Below the pieces are notes generated by a model, which ran no database searches, had not been told where the DNA came from, and saw nothing but the letters and a program-made list of their open reading frames with translations. Shown here in pieces: positions 59,060 to 64,000 of a DNA stretch of 64,000 nucleotides. The stretch lies in assembly GCF_041146395.1 (NCBI RefSeq), contig NC_090990.1, positions 41,426,001-41,490,000 of the forward strand, given 5' to 3'. The stretch's first letter is position 1. Each line of letters begins with the position of its first letter. The position numbers were made by a program, and so were the translations under genes. Origin of the DNA: Eulemur rufifrons. Its lineage: Eukaryota > Chordata > Mammalia > Primates > Lemuridae.

Positions 59060-61166
59060 GCTAATAATCATCTGAGCATTCAGCAAGTTGTAATCCTTTT
59101 GCTGGTGAAGGGTCTTATCTCAATGTTGATGGCTGACGACTGATCCGGGTGGTGGTTGCTAAAGGTTGGGGTGGCTGTGGCAATTTCAATTTTTTTTTTT
59201 TTTTTTTTTGAGACAGAGTCTCGCTCTTTTGCTCTGGCTAGAGTGCTGTGGCATCAGCCTAGCTCACAGCAACCCCAGACTCCTGGGCTTAAGCAATCCT
59301 TCTGCCTCAGCCTCCTGAGTCACTGGGACTACAGGCATGTACCACCATGCCTGGCTAATTTTTTCTATATATTTTTAGTTGTCCAGATAATTTCTTTCTA
59401 TTTTTTTAAGTAGAGATGGGGTCTCGCTCTTGCTCAGGCTGGTCATGAACTCCTTACCTCAAGCAATCCTCCTGCCTCGGCCTCCCAGAGTGCTAGGATT
59501 ACAGGTGTGAGCCACCACGCTTGGCTTGTGGCAATTTCTTAAAATAAGACAATAATGAAGTTTGTTGCATCAATTGATTCTTCCTTTCAGGAAAAATTTC
59601 TCTGTAGACTGGGATGCTACTTGATAGCATTTTATCGACAGTAGAAATTCTTTCAAAATTGTAGTCAACTCTCTCAAACCCTGCTGCTGTTTTATAAACT
59701 TGGTTTATGTAACATTCTAAATGATTTGTTGTCATTTCAATAATTTTCACAGCATCTTCACCAGGAGTAGTCTCCACCAAAAGAAACCATTTCCTTTGCT
59801 CATCCATACAAAGCAATCCATTCAAGTTTTATTGAGAAATTGCAGCAATTCAGTTACATCTTCAGACTCCCCTTCTAATTCTCTTTCTTTTTCTATTTCT
59901 ACCACATCTGCAGTTACTTCCCCCACTGAAGTCTTGAACCCCTCAAAGTCATCCATGAGGATTAGAATCAACTTTTTTCAAACTCCTATTAATATTGATA
60001 TTTGACCTCCTCCTGTGAATCACAAATGTGATCAATGTCATCTAAAATGGTGAATCTTTTCCAGAAGGTTTTCAATTGACTGTCAAGATCTATCAAAGGA
60101 ATCACCATCTGTGGCAGCTGTGACCTTAAAAAATGTATTTCTTAAATAATAAGACTTGAAAGTTGAAATTATACCTTGATCCATGGGCTGTAGAATGGAT
60201 GCTGTGTTAGCAGACATGAAAACAACATTCATCTCCTTGTACGTCTCCCTCAGAGATCTTGGGTAACTAGGTTCATTGTCAATGAGCACAAATATTTTGA
60301 AAGGAATCTTCTTTCTGAGCAGTAGGTCTTAACAGTGGGCTTAAAATATTCAGTAAACCATGCTATAAACAGATGTGCTGTCATCTAGGCTTTGTTTTTC
60401 CATTTATAGAGCACATGCAGAGTAGATTTATCATAAATCTTAAGAGCCTAAGATTTTCAGAATGGTACATGAGCATTGGCTTTAACTTAAAGTTAGCAGT
60501 TGCATTGGCCCCTAATATGAGGCTTTTCTTTGAAGCTTTGAAGTCGGGCATTGATTTGTCCTTTTTAGCTATGGAAGTTCTAGATGGCATCTTCTTCCAC
60601 TAGAAGGCTGTTTCATCTACACTGAAAATCTGTTGTTGAGGGTAGCTACCTTCATCAATGATCTTAGCTAGATCTTCTGGATAACTTGCTGCAGCTTCTA
60701 CATCAGCACTTGCTGCTTCACCTTGTATATTTATGTTATGGAGATAACTTCTTTCCTTAAACCTTATGAACCAACCTCTTCTAGCTTCCACCTTTTCTTA
60801 TACAGCTACCTCACCTCTCTCAGCCTTCATAGAATTTAAGAAAGTTGGGGCCTTTCTCTGGATTAGGCTTTGGCTTAGGGGAATGTTGTGGCTGGTTTGA
60901 TCTTCTATCCAGACCACCAAAACTTTCTCCCTATCAACAATAAGGCGGTTTCACTTGCCTATTATTCACGTGTTCACTGGTGTAGCTCTTTTAATTTCCT
61001 TTAAGAACTTTTCCTTTGCATTTACAACATGGATGTTCAGTGCAAGGGGCCTAGTTTTCATCCCATCTTGGCTTTTGACATGCCTTCCTCACTAAGATTA
61101 ATCATTTCTAACTTTCGATTTAAAATAAGAAATGTGCAATCTTTCACTTGAACACTTAGAGGCCAC
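59060..61166 (-). pseudogene. Broken Tigger1 transposase
   Basis: A pogo/Tigger transposase of about 600 codons before decay, in pieces in several frames. The N terminus starts at about 61166 with GTG in place of ATG, followed by ASKCSSER. The catalytic region shows FSVDETAF (Asp near 60616), LIDN (Asp near 60279) and QPMDQG (Asp near 60180). The last two Asp are 32 residues apart, as in DD(32)D pogo-type enzymes. After FSVDETAF a tyrosine codon has become TAG at 60600-60602. Further stops and frameshifts follow. The Alu at 59187-59526 sits near the C terminus, just after the KKLPQ codons. No function is possible as it stands. Confidence 0.9.
59187..59526 (-). mobile_element. Alu SINE (strepsirrhine type) inside Tigger1
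   Basis: Minus-strand Alu: T19 (with 'aa' at its edge), 'gagacagagtctcgctcttt', the strepsirrhine insertion 'gttgtccagataatttc' (59380), 'gtctcgctcttgctcaggct' and the 5' end 'gccaccacgcttggct'. A perfect target duplication 'tgtggcaatttc' flanks it at 59175-59186 and 59527-59538. Removing the Alu and one copy restores continuous Tigger1 order, which proves the order of events. Confidence 0.97.
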
Positions 61167-61562
61167 TGTAGGGTTATTAATTGGCCTAACTCCAATATTG
61201 TTGTGTCTCGGGGAACAGGGAGACCCAAGGAGAGAGAAAGAAATGTGGGAACCACCTGTCAGTGGGGTGGTCAGAACATACACAACACTTAATTAATTTT
61301 GGTTCCTGGTGCCCTAAAATAACCACAATGATAACATCAAAAATCGATTATTACAGATCACTATAACATATAATAAGAATGAGAAAGTTCAAAATATTGG
61401 AAGAATTACCCAAATGAGACACAAGCTGCTGGAAAAATGGTGCCTATAGGCTTGCTTAATGCAGGGTTGCCACAAACTTTCAATCTATAAAAAAACACAA
61501 TATCTGTGAAGCACAGCTAAGTGAAGTGCAACAAAACAATGTATGCCTGTGTGATTATTCAC

Positions 61563-61582
61563 TGTGTGTGTGTGTGTGTGTG
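61563..61582 (+). repeat. (TG)n microsatellite
   Basis: Ten TG units, directly downstream of Tigger1. Confidence 0.9.
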
Positions 61583-62574
61583 AACACACATCAGTTCAAT
61601 TTGGATTCAGTTGAATATATACCACAGTGCTTGGTGCCATTGCACATCACAAATGCTTGTTAAAATATATTGAAATACTTCTCTCCTATTTTTTGGTGTC
61701 ATATGATCTACTTGATCTACTTACATTGCCATCTCCATACTGAACACAGATGTCAGCACATGGTAAGTAGTTCGATAAGAACTTGATCAACTGAACTGAA
61801 GTGACCCCTTCAAATTTCGTTTCCTGAGTTCAAAGGGCTTTACTGTCAACACCACTTAGACAACCCAGGAGCTCACCTTCCCACTGCCAAAAAGGAGAAG
61901 GTAATATGATGCAGAAAGGTCCCCACTCTGACAAGTCTGTGGGAGGGTTTGGTTTCATGGTCGGAGATCTAGCCATCAATTAGAGAAAGGGAAACAGTTG
62001 CCATTGGAAACCCTGAGGCCCTGTAGCTGTCAGAGGGAGTGAAAGGCTGGAAGCTAATCAGGCATAATGAGCTTACAGTACCATAGATCATGTCAGCCAG
62101 CATTCTTATTAATTTCCTGCCCAACGGCCACGCACAGAGGACCAATTCATCCATCGGTCCTTCCCCAGCCTGGGATGCTAAATCACTTGTCAAATCAGGA
62201 ATGCAGTGATGAAAATTCAGGAGGTGACATAGTGGCAGGAATATCATCCATCATCCCCTTTACCCGGCCTTTGGAGAGCATCTTGCCCATGCTTTCTTCT
62301 AAATGGGAAGGACCAGACTCTGAGGATGTGAAACTGTCAAGGGCCAGAAAGAACATCTAAATTAAGGATGGCAATAAACGCATTGGTAGTAGAGGGCCCC
62401 TATAGTGAGAAGGAGTTTGCAATTGTGCCCAGGATACAATGGAGTAATCTATTTGCAATGTCTGTCAAGGACACAGAAAGGGTGAGTGCAGCACACGTGA
62501 CATATTTGGGCTAGCTTTGATTGAGTCCAAACTTTTCATTTCAGATTGGAAAAGTAAGACCTAAACAGGGTAAG
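61583..62574. other. Mostly unassigned sequence
   Basis: An L2-like end at about 61622-61680 ('ccacagtgcttggtgccatt') is possible. The rest, including the overlapping open frames at 61969-62360, shows no family. Confidence 0.35.
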
Positions 62575-62885
62575 GAAATTTACTCTCTCATGTATTTATT
62601 AATTCAGTAAACATCTAGTGTGTATCATCTATGTGCCAGCTCCTTTCTTTGGGCTAGGCTCAAAGAAAGAAAAGATTATTATGACACAATTGCAGCTCTT
62701 AAGGAAAAAACAGTCCAGCAGGAAAGATTGGCAAGTAAGGAGATGAGTATGTGAATTAATAAGAGTGATACACGTAGGTCATGACAGAAAGACAGAGAAA
62801 AGACATTTCATCCCAGGGAAGGGATTCAGGAAACACTTTTTAAAGGAGGTGATACCTGAGTTGATTCCTTTAAAATGTACTCAAG
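62575..62885 (-). repeat. L2 LINE, reverse orientation
   Basis: 'taattcagtaaacatctagt' (62601), 'catctatgtgccagctcctt' (62627), 'gtccagcaggaaagattggc' (62712) and 'ggaggtgatacctgagttga' (62845) match inverted L2. Confidence 0.75.
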
Positions 62886-63039
62886 GTCGTACAGATATAT
62901 AAGCAGCACAACCAAGACTATAACCTTTGTGTCCTCCTATCTAGCCCAATGAAAAAGAAAATTAAATGGGAAAATTTGACATTTACATCCATTTATGACA
63001 TACTTTCTAAATATAAAAATGATACTATACAAGTTGGAG

Positions 63040-63250
63040 AGAGCATGGTTTATATATGATCTCTGCTTACTAGATGTGTGACCATAAACAGGTTGCTCAC
63101 TCTCTGATCCCCAGTATCCTTAGTGTAAAATTAAGGATGATAAAGTTCACTGCAAATGGTTGTTATGAAAATTAAGAGGTAAGATGTTCAAAGATTCCAA
63201 CCCTATGCCTGGGATATATAAGTGCACAATGACTATTAACTCCCGCCCAC
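63040..63250 (+). repeat. MIR SINE
   Basis: 'tactagatgtgtgaccataa' (63069), 'tgatccccagtatccttagt' (63105), 'ggttgttatgaaaattaaga' (63158) and 'atgcctgggatatataagtg' (63205) follow MIR order. Confidence 0.8.
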
Positions 63251-63419
63251 ATTATTCCACTTTCATTTTTTCAGAAACACTGCAGAGTACCCCTTGCATC
63301 TTTGCATCAGGCAATATTCACCACCCTGGGCTCCCAATTGGAAAGTAGCACAGGGCCTGAATCTGTGCTGTCATTGAGGAATGTTCAAAGAAGTGAGCAA
63401 CCTACTGCCTTGGGGGATG
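63251..63419. other. Unassigned sequence
   Basis: Nothing recognised. Confidence 0.35.
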
Positions 63420-63780
63420 ATTTAAGACACTTCACAGAAAGGAGGACTTTTCAGCAAGGGGAGAATTTTCCAGGTAGAGGTGAGGGATAGGACAGGACAT
63501 TCTGGCAGAAGAAACATCTTGAGACAAGATATAGAAGCGAGGAAGAAGTTGTGTTTGAAGAACAGTAAGATCAAAGTGGCTGCACCATAGGTTGCACTTA
63601 GAGGAAAGACAGAAGATGAGACCAAAAAAAAAAGAAAAAATAGAGTTGGTTGTAAACTTATAAATCAGGTGAAGGAGTGTGACTATTTCTTTATTGGTAA
63701 TGAGCAAACAAAGGAAAGCTTTAATGTGCTCTATATAGATCCTTTTAAAATCCTGATTAAAATATTGTCTGCTCTTTTAT
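63420..63780 (-). repeat. L2 LINE interior, reverse orientation
   Basis: 'gaattttccaggtagaggtg' (63463), 'gaagaacagtaagatcaaag' (63558) and 'aatgagcaaacaaaggaaag' fit the inverted L2 interior. Diverged. Confidence 0.5.
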
Positions 63781-64000
63781 TTTAATACACATTTTCTGGC
63801 CTCTGCAGTCCATCTTGCCATCTACAAAAGTCTTCTTTTTCCCAAATCTGGTGGAAATCTCTCGGGTTAGGGTGAGCAGCCATCAGTGTCTCACATAGAG
63901 ACTGTGCCCAAGTGTGTGGATTTGGGATACGGCTTGTCCTGAGGCAGATAACTTGAGGGAGCCGAAGGATACTTTCACTGTCAGAGAGTTGTTCTTACAC
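63781..64000. other. Unassigned sequence at window end
   Basis: No gene or repeat recognised. Confidence 0.35.

Larger units (their letters stand above)
58848..61549 (-). mobile_element. Tigger1 DNA transposon, near full length, carrying an Alu
   Basis: Inverted ends are 'cagtcataccttggagatgc' at 58848 and, reading the complement of the right end, 'caggcatac' at 61549. Both sides are next to TG, a likely decayed TA target. Without the Alu the element is about 2.36 kb, close to the usual 2.4 kb of Tigger1. Internal signatures such as 'gtgcaatagcattatgtcta' (58991) and 'catgggctgtagaatggatg' (60182) are diagnostic. Tigger1 moved in early primate history, which agrees with the primate assignment. 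It is inactive: the transposase is broken. Confidence 0.95.

Overview
The window is mammalian nuclear DNA from a primate, most likely a strepsirrhine (lemur, loris or galago group). Both Alu copies (24105-24400 and 59187-59526) carry diagnostic strepsirrhine features, namely the 'gagcaagagtgagactctg' left-arm junction and the 'gttgtccagataatttc' insertion. The young L1 copies have a 3' UTR that I associate with lemur/galago L1. Older layers are typical of any eutherian: L2, MIR/MIR3, L1M, MLT1-type MaLR LTRs, hAT-Charlie MITEs and Tigger transposons. The assignment rests on recognition by eye, not on a database search.

I find no protein-coding gene or exon that I can support, no tRNA, rRNA or snRNA gene, no CpG island and no CRISPR-like array. 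The longest open frames (about 100-165 codons) lie in repeats or in low-complexity or ordinary sequence and look like chance. The only recognisable protein remains are two broken DNA-transposon transposases. One is Tigger1 at 59.06-61.17 kb (minus strand). The other is the first 28 codons of a different Tigger-type transposase at 45.65-45.74 kb. The window therefore reads as an intergenic stretch or the inside of a large intron.

Layout. 0-2 kb: no recognised repeat. 2-7.2 kb: L2 pieces, one split by a young L1 3' end. 8.9-14.4 kb: old L1M pieces with a nested MLT1 LTR, a hAT MITE and a young minus-strand L1 end. 18.35-20.77 kb: an L2 split by a young L1 that carries an internal inversion. 21.8-30.1 kb: scattered MIR and L2, one Alu, and an L2 split by an MLT1 LTR. 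30.6-32.35 kb: an old L1 5' region. 32.8-44.7 kb: dense MIR, MIR3, L2 and hAT fragments. 45.37-45.99 kb: a short Tigger derivative. 46-50 kb: MIR and L2. 50.04-50.66 kb: a repeat-free block that is the best candidate for a conserved regulatory element. 51.4-56.8 kb: unclassified repeats, an MLT1 fragment and a nested LTR composite. 57.0-58.7 kb: a diverged local duplication. 58.85-61.55 kb: near full-length Tigger1 containing an Alu. 62.5-63.8 kb: L2 and MIR.

The most informative content is the nesting record. It includes a twin-priming-type L1 inversion whose normal order can be read from a second copy in the same window, an Alu with a perfect 12-bp target duplication inside Tigger1, and L2 elements split by an L1, a second L1 and an MLT1. 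I see no evidence for a new biological system. The unexplained items are the 57/58 kb duplication, the 51/52 kb repeat pair, a perfect 17-bp hairpin at 11.8 kb and the 50 kb block. Coordinates of old repeats are approximate, within about 20-40 bases.
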